From positions 17,812,696 to 17,876,695 of the forward strand of contig OX579638.1 in the NCBI GenBank assembly GCA_951230915.1: a stretch of DNA of 64,000 nucleotides, in the 5' to 3' direction. Below the pieces are notes generated by a model. It ran no database searches, was not told where the DNA came from, and saw only the letters and a program-made list of their open reading frames with translations. This document shows positions 1 through 12,005 of this stretch, piece by piece. Numbering within the stretch: position 1 is the first letter of the stretch; each line of letters starts with the position of its first letter. The position numbers were made by a program, and so were the translations under genes. The DNA comes from Antitrichia curtipendula (lineage: Eukaryota > Streptophyta > Bryopsida > Hypnales > Leucodontaceae).

Positions 1-2277
1 TCGAGAGTATTCCACTGACTTGCGGAAATAGAAATAAAATGCGTGATCCCACAAAATAATGCGGTATTTTTCAATGTACTCTTCAATTTCGTCCACATCA
101 TCTCTTGCTCTCCAGTCCACCATAATTTCCTCTGACTTCATTGTCTTGTTCACAGCTTGAACCGTAACAAACTCCAACTACAAGCGTGTATAATAAACGA
201 ATTAGTTACAATACAAGTACAAGTAGCTTCACATACTTTTGAGTGACATAGATCGGATGGCTATGTCAAGGAAACATCTCAATTCAAATATCTCACCTGA
301 GCCCAGAAAGCAGCCTTCGTTAACCACGCTTCTAGTTTCTCGTTAGTGATACCAGCTGCTGGAAACCGCAACGTTACACGGTTCAAATCTCCGGAATTCC
401 ACCAATTCCACCACTTGACCTTGAACTGGGGTTCACCAATTGTCGATGAAATCTTCTGGAGTTTCTCAAGTGACATCTCAGGCTTCTCGAACTGGCTCCA
501 ATGGTAATATATCTAGAATTCAAATATGAAGGATTCATTTGTTAATAGCTTAAATGGAAACTTGTCTTCATTTTCAAAATTAAATCATTTTCAGTCAAGT
601 CCAATCAATTTCAATTTCATGAATCAAATATAGACAAAGAAATATACTAAAACAACACCCATTATTTACTCAATTCTTGGTGTAGAGAAGAAACTCACAC
701 TTCCCTGAAGGATATTGCAAGTGCGTAGAGTGCACATTCACCATGATAAAAATTTGACAATAAATTGAGGGAAGGTGAGGACAAAGTGGTTTGCTTACCG
801 CTTCCAGGAACTTGGGGCCATGCTTGGGATTTACCACGCCTATCATCTTGTCAAACTCTGTTCGGTAGGACTTCACTTTGGTTTGTGAGGTAGTTTCCAT
901 TGCATCGTGTATGCCACGAGCAGTACGGTCTGCCTTTGCGGTCTTCTCCATGTACAATCTAGTGGCTTCATCCGCAGCGGCGGAGACATCTTGCTGCATA
1001 TATGACGTCAGAAATTAGACTCCACTCCATGAAGAATGGAAAATACTTCAAAATAACAAATTGGTGTGAAAACAAGTCTTACCCGATTCACAAATTTGAT
1101 AAAGACATCTGATGTTAACGGATACCATAGATACAGCTTTGGTCGAGTCTCACAGGCTTTGTACTCATCCGCTGTGAGTAACTCTTTAAAATCAGGTAAC
1201 TTTAATACCCCATATGAACTTATGCGATGCAGTTTGTGTACAAGGTTTGTTTTAACATGCGCATTCTCCGTGGACCTGGGAAATCATGAAAATTAGATAG
1301 AGGTTCACTCAAAGCTGATTACACAAAATCAACGGAGAAGATAAATCATATACACATACCTGTTTACATCGTTCATTGCATTCAGAAGAATGCCAGTACT
1401 GTCCTTTGATGTGAGGAGTATAGTATCCACCGAAAAATGCCATTCCGCCTCATCTGAATGCAAACGTGAAATATACTTACTCCAAGCTTAGAACCTATGG
1501 TTCCCATCCCAGATGAAGAACATATGGCCGAAAAGAGAAGACAAGTGCACATTAGAAGATAATTGCTTTTCAAATGCATCGTTCTCTTTTAGCCAGTGAA
1601 AATCCCAACTCTCCATAATTTCGTCCGTGACAAGCTGAGATTTCCCAGCATCATCCGATATGGATACATAGAACACTCGGTCACCTTCGCGATATCCATG
1701 TACAAACTCTGCCTCTAAACGCCTAACATCGGAGTTTAGAAGTGGTCGGACTAGTGGCAAAGGAATCATCCGACAAAGTGGAATTCTCAAGCGAGAAGAA
1801 TCGATTGGCTTGAACCGCAACTCTTGTATTATTGATATGGAATCAAGCTTCTCCTTCACTCTGAAGGCATTCTCTGCCTCATCAATGCTGAGTCCAACCA
1901 TCATGTCAGTTGTCAAACTCTCCTCATGGATTGTTGTAGTCTCATCCTCCACAGGTAACAAGCTTTGAGATTCAACTACACCGTCCTTCCGGAGTTCCTC
2001 GGACGTGCCATCGCCTTTAACTCCAACATTCTCGTCTCCGGCACTTTGCATTGTCTCAAACTGCGGAGAACCTACATCTCCGACATTCTGCAAAGGAACA
2101 ATCTCGGACTCCATGTTCTCGACATCCATCTGCCAAATGAATCAAAGCAACCATTTAAAACACAGATACTACACCAAGTCCCCTGTAATCCAATCTGAAA
2201 CATTTAGAGCAAAAGCTTACCTCAAATTTATCGCCCAAAGAAAGAGACTCGCATGCACCAACTTCATCATCTCCCAT
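1..2277 (-). pseudogene. Gene A: ParB/sulfiredoxin-fold protein, 3' end outside window, one premature stop
   Basis: Six exons can be placed on the minus strand: 2277-2221, 2129-1360, 1275-1083, 993-799, 512-297 and 177 to beyond base 1. All junctions have GT-AG sites and keep phase. The start is the ATG at 2277. The first ~110 residues are acidic and low in complexity. A ParB-like core follows: RIPLCRMIPLPLVRPL, then a long insert, then FIWDGNHRF, which matches the D-G-x-H-R signature of the ParB/Srx superfamily, and later a GILLNAMNDVN segment. A single in-frame TAA at 1488-1490 follows DGNHRF; the frame continues with AWSKY, so CAA to TAA is the simplest origin. The C-terminal exons are Trp-rich and unrecognised. 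ParB-fold proteins bind nucleotides or act as nucleases, but the function here is unknown. The gene lies next to a palindrome-bearing satellite. Exon structure is well supported; the fold call rests on motifs. Confidence 0.6.
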
Positions 2278-2339
2278 CTACAGAATTATCCAAATGTTAA
2301 CATTAAAAGTTAAATTCTGAAAGCAAAAGTATCAGCACA

Positions 2340-4650
2340 AGTATCAGAAACAAACTTCAGAAGCCCCAAGCGACACTTTCGGTACCGAGGAGCGCTAAGC
2401 ACAAGTAGCCAAAATCTAACGAGCATCGAAGACGCTCTGTCACCAAGTGCAAAATCTGTACTGTGCACACGACCTCTGCCTAGATTCAAATTTCAAGAGC
2501 CCCAGACCGCCGTTTCGGTACCGAGGAGCGCTGAGCACATGAAGCCAAAGTCTAACGCGCACAGACACACACTGACTCCAAGTGCAAATTATCGAGAGTG
2601 TCCACACCAACCCTGTCGCGAAACAAATTTCAAAGTGCCCCTGATGGCTGTTTCGGTACCGAGGAGCGCTGAGGTAATGAAGCCAAAATCTGACGCACAC
2701 CGGGAATGCACTGACCCCAAGTGCAAAATCTGTCGTGACCACACAACCTCTGCCGAGAATCAAATTTCAAGAGCCCAGATGGCCTTTTCGGTACCAAGGA
2801 GCGTTGAGCACATGAAGCCACAGTCTAACGCGCACCGGGGACGCATTGACCCCAAGTGCAAATTATCGAGAGTGTCCACACCAGCCTGTCACGAAACAAA
2901 TTTCCAAGAACCCTTGACGGCCGTTTCGGTACCGAGGAGTGCTGAGCAAATGAAGCCAAATTTAATGCGCACTAGGGACGCTCTGTCACTAAGTGCAAAA
3001 TCTGTCGTGATCGTACAACCTCTGCCGAGAATCAAATTTCAAGAGCCCTAGACCGCCGTTTCGGTACCGAGGAGCGCTGAGCACATGAAGCCAAAGTCTA
3101 ACGCGCACAGACACACACTGACTCCAAGTGCAAATTATCGAGAGTATCCACACCAGCCCTGTCGCGAAACAAATTTCAAAGAGCCTCTGACGATTGTTTC
3201 GGTACCGAGGAGCGCTGAGGTAATGAAGCCAAAATCTGACACGCACCGGGGATGCACTGACCCCAAGTGCAAAATCTGTCGTGACCGCACAACCTCTGCC
3301 GAGAATCAAATTTCAAGAGCCCAGATGGCCTTTTCGGTACCGAGGAGCGCTGAGCACATGAAGCCAAAGTCTAACACACACCGGGGACGCATTGACCCCA
3401 AGTACAAATTATCGAGAGTGTCCACACCAGCCTGTCGCGAAACAAATTTCCAAGAGCCCCTGACGGCAGTTTTGGTACTGAGGACACTAAGCACAAGTAG
3501 CCAAAATCTGACACGCTCCGGGCACGCTCTGTCCCCAAGTGCAAAATCTGTACTGTCCACACAACCTCTGTCGCGAAACAAATTTCAGGAGCCCCAGACG
3601 GCAGTTTCGGTACCGAGGAGTGCTGAGCACATGAAGCCAAAATCTAACGAACACCGGGGACGCTCTGTCTCCTAGTGCAAAATCTTTACTATCCACACAA
3701 GCTCTGCCTAGATTCAAATTTCGAGAGCCCCAGATGCCAGTTTCGGTACCGAGGAGCGCTGAGCAATTGAGGCCAAAATTTAACGCGCACCGGGGACGCA
3801 CTGACCCCAAGTGCAAATTATCGAGAGTGAACGCACAACCTCTGCCGCGAAATAAATTTTAAAGAGCTCCAGACGGCAGTTTCGGTACCGAGGAGCGCTA
3901 AGCACAAGTAGCCAAAATCTAACGAACACCAGGGACGCTCTATCCCCAAGTGCAAAATCTTTACTGTCCACACAAACTCTGCCTAGATTCAAATTTCGAG
4001 AGCCCTAGATGCCAGTTTCGGTACCGAGGAGCGCTGAGCAAACGAGGCCAAAATTTAACGCGCACCAGGGACGCACTTACCCCAAGTGCAATTTATCGAG
4101 AGTGACCGCACAACCTTTGCCGAGAAACAAATTTCAAGAGCCCCAAATGGCAGTTTAGGTATCGTGGAGAGCTGAACACAAGAAGCCGAAAACTAACACG
4201 CACCGTTAAGCAATGTCCCCGTCTCTAAAATCTAGAGTGTCCACACAATCCTGTCGACAAACAAATTTCACAAGCCCTGAGTGGCAGTTTCGGAATCGGG
4301 GAGCGCTGAATGAAAAAGCTCAAGAACAAACGCCCACCAAAGACGCAATGTCCCCCTCCCCAAATTTTGGAGTGCCCACACAACTATGTCGAGAAACAAA
4401 TTTCACAAGCCCGGAGTGGCAGTTTCGGTATCGAGGAGCGCTGAGCGAAAGAATTTCAAGAACTAAGGCCTACCGGGGACGCACTGTCCCCCTCCCCAAA
4501 TTCTGGAGTGCCAACACTACCCCTGTCCAGAATCTAATTTAACTAGCCCCGAGTGGCACCTCCGGTACCGAGGAGAGCTGAGCAAAAGATATCAAGGTTA
4601 ATGTGCTGCAGGAATGCTCTGTCTCCCTCATCAAGTTCAAGGGAGACCCT
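2340..4650. repeat. Tandem satellite, ~137-bp monomers, about 17 copies
   Basis: The core TTTCGGTACCGAGGAGCGCT, or a degraded form, recurs near 2380, 2516, 2655, 2790, 2929, 3063, 3202, 3337, 3473, 3609, 3744, 3885, 4019, 4157, 4289, 4427 and 4562. Spacing is 133-141 bp. Each good copy contains the 8-bp palindrome CGGTACCG. Two monomer types alternate, differing in the stretch after CCAAGTGCAAA. Four monomers form a higher-order unit of 546 bp: 2494-3039 and 3040-3585 are almost identical. Copies decay towards the right end. Open frames run through the array on both strands because 546 is a multiple of three, and I do not treat them as genes. Confidence 0.93.
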
Positions 4651-6557
4651 CACCGACCGACTACAAGCACCAAAACACACAAACATTCAATCAACCAAAA
4701 AAATATAAAATCGTTCACAGGCACTAAACCCTAAATTCTCAATACAAGTTTGATCAAACCTAAAATCAGTAAAGACAGTGATCATACTTCAAATCGCAAA
4801 TGTGGTCGTTTGCTGTGGCATGAATGAGTAGCTTGAAGATGGAATCGCTCCCCTCGACAATCAAGCTAAAGGCAGAAATAATGATCCCTCTCAAAGAAGC
4901 CACAGGGAACTCAAGGCGGAACTCCTTCACCCTAAACCCTCAAGGATGAAATTATCCGTCCATCCCAATTATGCACATTTACCTCGATTGGGTTCGGCCC
5001 CTTAAACCAGACCAAAACCTATCCGGGGTCATCGATTTCCATGTTCCCTTACTTGTTCAAATGTGAAACAAATTTCATTATCCCCTCAACATCTGGATTC
5101 ATCTCCAGATTTGACGATTTAAGCAAATCCAGTATGAACTACAATTCGGGTACCCAATATTTTGGAATTGGTATTCAAATGAAAGCTATAGATTTTGATT
5201 TTTAAATCCTATCGGTAATGTTAGATCCTCAATTTTTTTGAGTATATCTTGTTAGAATGGATTTAAAATGAGGTTATCTTCATATGGTGATTTATTGAAG
5301 TTTATGTGACCTTTACATCATCGACCTCATTTTTGGACATCTAGTCTTCAGCTAATGTCAATGATAATTGACCACTTGACATACTTCCACATTTGTAGCT
5401 TTAGAAACGCATATATTCTAGTAACACCAAATCCAACAAGTTCTGCAACACAGAGCTCGACTTGATTTTGTGAATATATTTATTTTCTACTTGAATTTTT
5501 TCCACTTCATGTTCAAAGCTTTAAATTCATAAAGTGGACATTTTAGGTTACATTTTTGGGAAAAAAATGTATACTTACCTATTTATCTTATAGTAATAAT
5601 TAATAAATAAAAAGTACAAGATATTAGGAAAATCTAAAATATTAACAATTTCTCGATGGAATTCTATTGCAAAAGTCTTAATTGTGAGATTGTGGTAGAA
5701 ATAAAACTAAACTAAACCATCCAAAAACAAATGATTAATTCGTAAAATTCCACTGAGAAATGAATCCTCAAAAAAATGAATCCCCAAAAAAATTGTTTAT
5801 AAATATCACTAATAAATTTTAGGACATTGGTACCTGTCCAAGAAATAACTATTGTCCCCCAAAGGGGCAATGGTTCTTTAGAGGTTCAACACTTAATCCT
5901 AAGTGTATCTATAGAGTATAATAATGTATCCTATTTCTGAAATTAGCAATCAGTTGATATGGTCCATATTCACGGCATTCAAACTACATCATCTCAAATA
6001 AGTTTAAAAGGAAATCCTACCTTAAGATTTTTAATAAGTTTTCAATTCTGCTGAAAAGATTCCTCTCACATGGCTAAGGTCTTCAAAGGTTAATTTGACA
6101 ATCACAACTACTTTTGCTCGATACACAAACTCTTTAACTTGACTACACAACCATTTTTGTGGACTACACAGCCATGTTTTAGACAAATGCGGTTCTAATG
6201 AGCTAAACAAGATCCCAAATTAAGACTTTTCGTTGGTGGCAAATGCCAATCATACAACAGCGTACATCTACGTGCAATTGTTGTTCAGTCCTTTAGGGGT
6301 TAGGTGGAGGTATGCAATCACTTTATTTTAAGATCACCACCACTTGGCGTCCACTCATTTACAAGACATTATTATTTTCATAGCGTCTCCATACAACAAG
6401 AAGAGGAACTCACGCAGCCGTAAAGGGATTTCACTGTGAAAGGGGTATCACTCTTGCAATAGCCGTTTAATCCATAATATCTATAGAGAAAGGGAGATTT
6501 ACCGAAATAATAGGCTGCCAACTAAAGATGTCCAAACAATTCTTTTCACTAATATCA
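4651..6557. other. AT-rich spacer with one possible minus-strand exon remnant
   Basis: Mostly AT-rich sequence without a recognisable gene. The one protein-like piece is on the minus strand at about 4935-4764. It has roughly 55 open codons containing FPVASLRGIIISAF and LLIHATANDHICDLK, bounded by stops and without convincing splice sites. It could be a relic exon of the gene whose first exon lies at 6959-6603, but I cannot join the two. No tRNA, long inverted repeat or transposon end was noticed here. Confidence 0.35.
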
Positions 6558-6602
6558 TCAATAACCAAGACATAAAAGAAAGCTATGGAAATTACAACTC
6601 AC

Positions 6603-6959
6603 CTTTGGATATTGGTCAGATGCACTTCTTTGCCACCCAGGTAATTGAGTCAATGATTCGAACTCCTCTTCTTCAGCACCATTGGGTTGCCCTCCTCCAT
6701 TCTCAGAGGGAATTGAAGAGTCAAACTGTGATTCTAACAAACCATTCTTTGAATTCACATTGGGCCTACTACACTCAAGATTGCCCCCGTCCACTGTAGA
6801 CCCACTACCAAGCCTATTGAACGTAGCAATCAAAGATGTTCCCCTCGCTTCTCCAAACCTGGTTTGATATCGTCTGGCCATTCTAGACCTCTTAAGTTGT
6901 TTTCTACTGGAAAACCTCAGACCTCTCCTGCGTGTCCTTCTCTTTGGCCCTTCTCGCAT
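6603..6959 (-). CDS. First coding exon of an unidentified basic protein (gene F)
   Basis: An ATG at 6959 opens a frame of exactly 119 codons that ends at a good donor (CCAAAG then GTGAGT at 6602). The N-terminus is strongly basic (KRRTRRRGLRFSSRKQLKRS) and looks like a nuclear localisation or nucleic-acid-binding tail. It is followed by a Gly/Ser/Asn-rich stretch and an acidic EEEEFESL segment. I see no known domain. Downstream exons cannot be fixed: several AG sites exist between 6560 and 6480, but none gives a clear onward frame. The exon is divergent from the MULE transposase at 7431, with about 470 bp between the starts. It may belong to the same mobile element or be an unrelated gene. 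Confidence 0.4.
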
Positions 6960-7430
6960 TACTTCCTACCTATATGGCTACTACCATTGTCCCACATAAC
7001 TACTTACATCATCTGCTAATTCTTGATCTTTCACTTTTACGTTATATATTTCCATGTAATTGACTTCTTACTGACCACTGTGACCAACTTATTCTCACTA
7101 ATTGAACTGGTACGCCGCCAAAACACTTTTTTTCAAACTTAATACATCAATGCCTGACTGTATTTTGAATGTCCTTGCCATCTCACTAGTTTGATATTTG
7201 AGATGTTATCAATAAAAACTATATTTTTGTAACGACATTCTTTGTACGCCTCTGACAGCAGCCCACAGGACATCCATGATTTAAATGTCCTTATTGCGCT
7301 TCTATTAAAATCAAAATTCACCAAGATACGGAATCATCCTAAATCGCCCTGTACCTTCTTTCTTAGTACTGTCATTTATTTCTTTTTAACCGCTCCATAG
7401 AATTCGACCTTCTAAACAATTCTACAAATC
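6960..7430. promoter_or_regulatory. Shared divergent intergenic region
   Basis: These 471 bp separate the minus-strand start at 6959 from the plus-strand MULE start at 7431, so both genes would need to be driven from here. The sequence is AT-rich. No TATA box stands out clearly at a fixed distance from either start, so the promoter role follows from position only. Confidence 0.3.
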
Positions 7431-10400
7431 ATGAGTATGCTACATTCTCTACAAGACAAGTCCTCCCAACAAAACACGACATCGTTGCAATCCAATACTC
7501 TGTACTCAATCATTATGGCCATGGCCTCCATTCACGGTCAGGACGGCTCTGTTCCTTTGTCACTTCCTGTGGATGATGATGGTGTCGTATGGATCTCCGA
7601 GGCAATGCTCTCCAAACGCTTCAGATTACTTAGAACGTCCATGTGGTTAGAGCAGGAAGTTTATGATGCTCAAGGTGTAGAAGTAGTTTCAACAATATTG
7701 CAGAAAAAAAGAGTTAAGGATACAGAGCTAACCTGGAGACTCCCGCCTGGAAAATTCAGAGTACTTGGATATCCAATGGACGGTTCTTCGATTCTTACTC
7801 TAGAGTCTAGGATGCCTACAATCCACACATCTTTTCCAGCTTCTGTCAAGCTTGAAGGCTTCGATAATGACACCGTTCTTTTGAGTGAGTCATCTGATGA
7901 CGATGTCCTTCCTAGAAAAAGAGTCCCACAGTATTCTTTTCTCTCTCCAATCAATGAAACCGTTCTAGAACATGGAGAGAGCGGATCGCAGTCCTTCTTG
8001 AGCTTGCCCTTGCCAAATTGCCGACCACCTTTACCTCGTTCTAAGGAAATGTTTTCCGTTCTTGAGTGCCTTAGGCAGTTGCAAAGTAGACCACATGGGA
8101 AGAATGACCTGAAGTTTCTAGATCTAGATACTCTACGTTGCGGAAAGGTCAAGTACCTTCCACCGGAATTTAATAGAAATGTGCTTTTTGAGCTCCCTCC
8201 TCTTCTTTCTTCTGCTTCTACATCTATAGCTCGCCAAATGGAAGGCATGGATAAACAATTCGATGGACATGCATGGACCAGAACTTACACGACTAATATT
8301 GTAAATGATTTTGGTCTCACCTTTCGATCTTCTAGCTGTGTTAGTCACCTGCAGTGTAAAAACAACGCCTACCCAAGGTTGCAACGTAGCGGCTCACATA
8401 ACAAAACAGAGTGGGAGGGCCTTTCGCCGCACGTCTTTCCCCTTGGAGACATCCCTCCCCCGACCTCGACCCTAGTTTGTCGGGTCTGTAAGTCTCCTCC
8501 ATCTTGCCTTGAATCATGTCTGTCTAGGATGTATTACGTCGTCAACAAAACTGGTATTGGTAGGGCTTGCATCCATATAGGTACACACCGACATCCTATT
8601 GCTAAAGGCACTTGCCGCGAATCCGTTGAGAGAGTCATTGAGCTTGTAACTAATGAAGTCTCCAAAACCCCTACTGCAAAAAACTCCGCCATTGCTCTAG
8701 CTGCTAGTAAGGAGTTCCTGTCAAATGAGATCTTTGCACTTGACCGGGAGGGCACACCCGAAACGCTTCGTGGAGACTCCCTGGTCAGGGTTATGGAGAG
8801 GTTTCGGATTCTTAGTTCTCCGAACATCAGAAACGCTATCTCTTCCTTTCGACCCACTACTAATGGGGGGCTACTCGATAGTATTATCAAACTCAAGTTT
8901 AAGAGTCCCTACGCATATATCCAAGACAGTGTCTTTCCAGGGCAAGGTAAAGAGAAGGTGTACCTGTTCAAGATGTCGGAAGAAGGCTCGGACAGCGGTG
9001 TCGACCTCGTCAAACGTATGCAACCTGGTGGAGACCTCCAAAACTCTTGGATCATGTTTGACCACGTCAAACGAGTAAGGGGCTGGACTACAATGGCCGC
9101 CCATGTCTATGACTCCAAGTATTGTCGTGTGATGAGCATCGCCGTCTGTAATATGCAAAGCGAGGATGTCAAATCTCAGAAGTTGATGTGGCAGTCGTTG
9201 AACAAGTTGATGGAACGCCATGGAATCCCGAATACTAACTTCAAGGGCTTCATGGCAGACAGCGCCTAAGCAAATTGGAATGCCGTTCGTGTCATCTACG
9301 AGAATGGCGACCCAACCGTGAAGATGGTGGACAAAGAAAGATCATGTCTCCTTCATTGGGTGACATCCCTAAACAGATACACCAATAAGCTTATCAAACA
9401 TGAGTTTCGCGAACAACATGTCCGCCTCTGCAGACAATACAAAGACGCCAAGACATCTGAAGAGGCGGAAGAACTTTACCTCGGCATCAAAGGTTGGTGG
9501 CTCTCATCGCGTGCGGCGTCTGAAGATGTAGTGCGTGAATTGAACGATTGGTTGGGTTTTTGGCACTTCCGTTATCGTCAGTGGGGAGGCTTCATGGACA
9601 TGGTACAACCCTAGAATCTTTAACTCTAATTTCTAACCCTGATTTCGTTGTTGTTGTTTCGCTTGTTAACCCTAACTCTAAACTACTCATTTTTTTTCAT
9701 TTCAGCCACTATCGTATTAAAGCCTAGGATGTATGCCGTGCATTACAGAGGTTGGACATTGAACAATTGGCGGAAATGCCATCCTGCAACCTCGCGGAGA
9801 CAGTGCACAACAAGTGGTTGCAAATGTCAAGCAACAGGGGGACTTGCTTCTATGTAGCTACGATGGACGACATGATGCGCGCTATGATGTAATCCACCAA
9901 TTATTGGGCGTTTCTTCAGGGTCACGCATCCGACACTGGGCCCCACCTCAACGAGCTTCGTCTTCGGGCTGCCAGACGGTCGAGCGACCCGATAAAGATT
10001 GCTGCCGCAATTAGCATGCTTCCTGGGGCAGATAGATTCACCACTAGGGTTCCCCATTTGGAAGGTGAAGAGGTCTTTGGATCAACCAAACGAAAGCTAG
10101 ATCTTCCGCCCGGATCAGAAGAGGACTCCCACCGCCATGACAAAGTTAACTTCTCCCACCCCCGTATTCATACCCGTTCAACGCGAGCCCAAACTAACGC
10201 TGGGACTTCTAACGTCATCGCCACTCTAACCGAATCTCCACCGTCCTATCTTCTACATGCCACTTCTATTCTTGAGACAGAGTGCAATCCATTGCAATGG
10301 CACATTGCACGTTGCAAGAAGGTCGGGAAGAAATGTCACAGCGTTCAAGTGGGGCAGAAGAAAAAGTGTGATGCTTTTGTCTGCAAAGATAGGAAGAATG

Positions 10401-11137
10401 GTACTCCTGCACCAACTTATAATGGTTGCATGACTGAGAATGGAAGTCGGGCAATCATCATTTTTGATTTCTGGTTTTGTCCTGATGATATCTTGCGTTG
10501 CGTTCATGGATCTAAACTCAGGTGGGTGTATGACTGGCCCATTCTTCCAACGATTTGGCTTGTTGCCCATGGCACCAATCTGACGAAGGGTGAGATCCTC
10601 GTTTTAGAAGAGGGAGGCTTCCAATTGCAAATGAAGGACTTCGACATGTCTCCTCGACGCCTCTTCCATAACTCACTTGCATCAGTTGTTGCTGACATTG
10701 TAAGTCCAAGTCCGTCAGACGGTGCTTCCCATCCTACCAAGCGATATGGCAGGACCATCAAGCGGTATGAAGGTGCCCCTACTGTAGACCACCGCAACAA
10801 GTGGGAAATAGCCCGAAATGTTAAGGCTACTGTGAAGAACGTGACGCCAATTCCATATCCCGGTTATGGAAGAATCATCACCATGGATACAGGTATCCAT
10901 CCCAAACAAAAGATATATATTGTTGCTCTATGTGACTTTCTGTCTTGCACATGTGAAGATTTTGTTACAATGAGCACTGGAGCATTGGGCAAAAGAAAAG
11001 CGTGGGTGAACTGCAAACACTTGTATTATGTCTACCGATTCCTGTGCAAAGCAAACTCTGAGGACGACAAGTACATTCATGCACCAAGTCTTAGCTTCAA
11101 TGAAGTACAAACCCTACTCCACCATAGTAATCTCTAA
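7431..11137 (+). pseudogene. MULE (Mutator-like) transposase with SWIM zinc finger, three in-frame stops
   Basis: The first long frame runs 7431-9602, with the DDE-type core towards its end (FDHVKRVRGWTTMAAHVYD and FKGFMADSA). A TAA at 9267-9269 interrupts it, and the frame continues immediately with ANWNAV, a stretch I recall as conserved in a moss family. The best intron is 9603-9705 (GTACAA...TTTCAG). The second part runs to the TAA at 11137, with TAG at 9725-9727 and TAA at 9890-9892. Joining at these splice sites leaves a one-base phase mismatch, so either the splice site is unusual or a frameshift exists. The C-terminal part contains a SWIM finger, SCTCEDF followed about 20 residues later by WVNCKHLYYV (C-x-C ... 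C-x-H), typical of MULE transposases. The enzyme would cut and paste its own element; this copy is probably inactive. MULE assignment is firm, exon details less so. Confidence 0.8.
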
Positions 11138-11223
11138 GTTGTTTTTTTCTTGGTCATAATAGTCTTGGCAAGTTATTGCCCCTTTTTATTGTTTATGTCT
11201 GAAATTACACAAGAATTTGGAGG

Positions 11224-11261
11224 GCCCAAAGGCCTCCTCGGTACCGAGGAGGCCTTTGGGC
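11224..11261. repeat. 38-bp perfect palindrome after the MULE gene
   Basis: The sequence reads identically on both strands over 38 bases, with the centre CTCGGTACCGAG and arms AGGCCTC/GAGGCCT and GCCCAAA/TTTGGGC. It starts 86 bp after the transposase stop codon. The central CGGTACCGAGGAG also forms the core of the satellite monomers at 2340-4650. It could be a transcript-end hairpin or a protein-binding site tied to the element. Confidence 0.9.
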
Positions 11262-12005
11262 TTTCACAATGACCTTGTGAAGTTCAGTGGATATTTTTGT
11301 TTATGGTAAAATTTTATTAGGGCATAAATAATGTATCTTTTGACAGAGGACCCTACTTTTCCCATTCTTGGGACAAAAAAAAATGAATGAAAAGTATAAA
11401 TGTTCCCCTCCAAAAATGGGTCTAGTAGGCTCTTTGGTACAAAAGACAGTTATATCCATTCTTTGAAATCTTGTAGTTCACTGATTAATCTTCTGCAACA
11501 AAATCTAGATTTTTCAATGTAATATCTATTGGGTTACCTCAACCCAAGGCTCCCTTTTTGTACCCACTCAAGTTCATGTGGTTCATTGAGTTATTTTTGC
11601 AACAATGGATGAAATTCTTACTCCATACCCAAGACCTCGTACATCCAAAAAATTTGTACATCCACAAAATACATCATCTAAAAATGTTCATCCACTCGGT
11701 GACATTCAGTAGTTAGTTCCATTTTGAAGTTGGAGTACAGACGTTTTCAAAATTCAACATTTTCTTTTAGGTGAGGGAATTTCATCGCCCATTAGCAACT
11801 GAAAAATCATGGAATACATTTCTAAACCACGGTATTGGGTTACAAAAATTCCTTTTTTAGTAAAATCAAAATCCTTTTTTTATAAATTTTTCAAAATTAG
11901 AATATTTTAGATCAACTTTGACCTCACTGCTCACTGCTCATTGCTCACTGCTCACTACTCACCGCTCGCATTCTAGCGTCGTTGGAATTGGGGGTACAAA
12001 AGGAG
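11262..12005. other. AT-rich spacer ending in a CTCACTG-type tandem repeat
   Basis: No gene is visible between the palindrome and gene D. Near its end (about 11927-11967) a 7-bp motif of the form GCTCACT is repeated six to seven times with small changes, directly upstream of gene D. It may be part of that gene's leader. Confidence 0.6.

Noticed and set aside
1449..1475. A GT-AG interval of 27 bp in gene A as an intron
   Set aside because: Far too short for a plant intron, and the sequence is an open multiple of three that reads as protein.
2539..3675. Long open frames of 170 and 196 codons across the satellite, proline- and lysine-rich
   Set aside because: Frames stay open because the 546-bp repeat is a multiple of three. 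The other strand is open too, and the products have no domain or start context.
2340..4650. Regularly spaced repeats resembling a CRISPR array
   Set aside because: The whole ~137-bp unit repeats, not a short repeat with unique spacers, and the setting is a plant nuclear genome.
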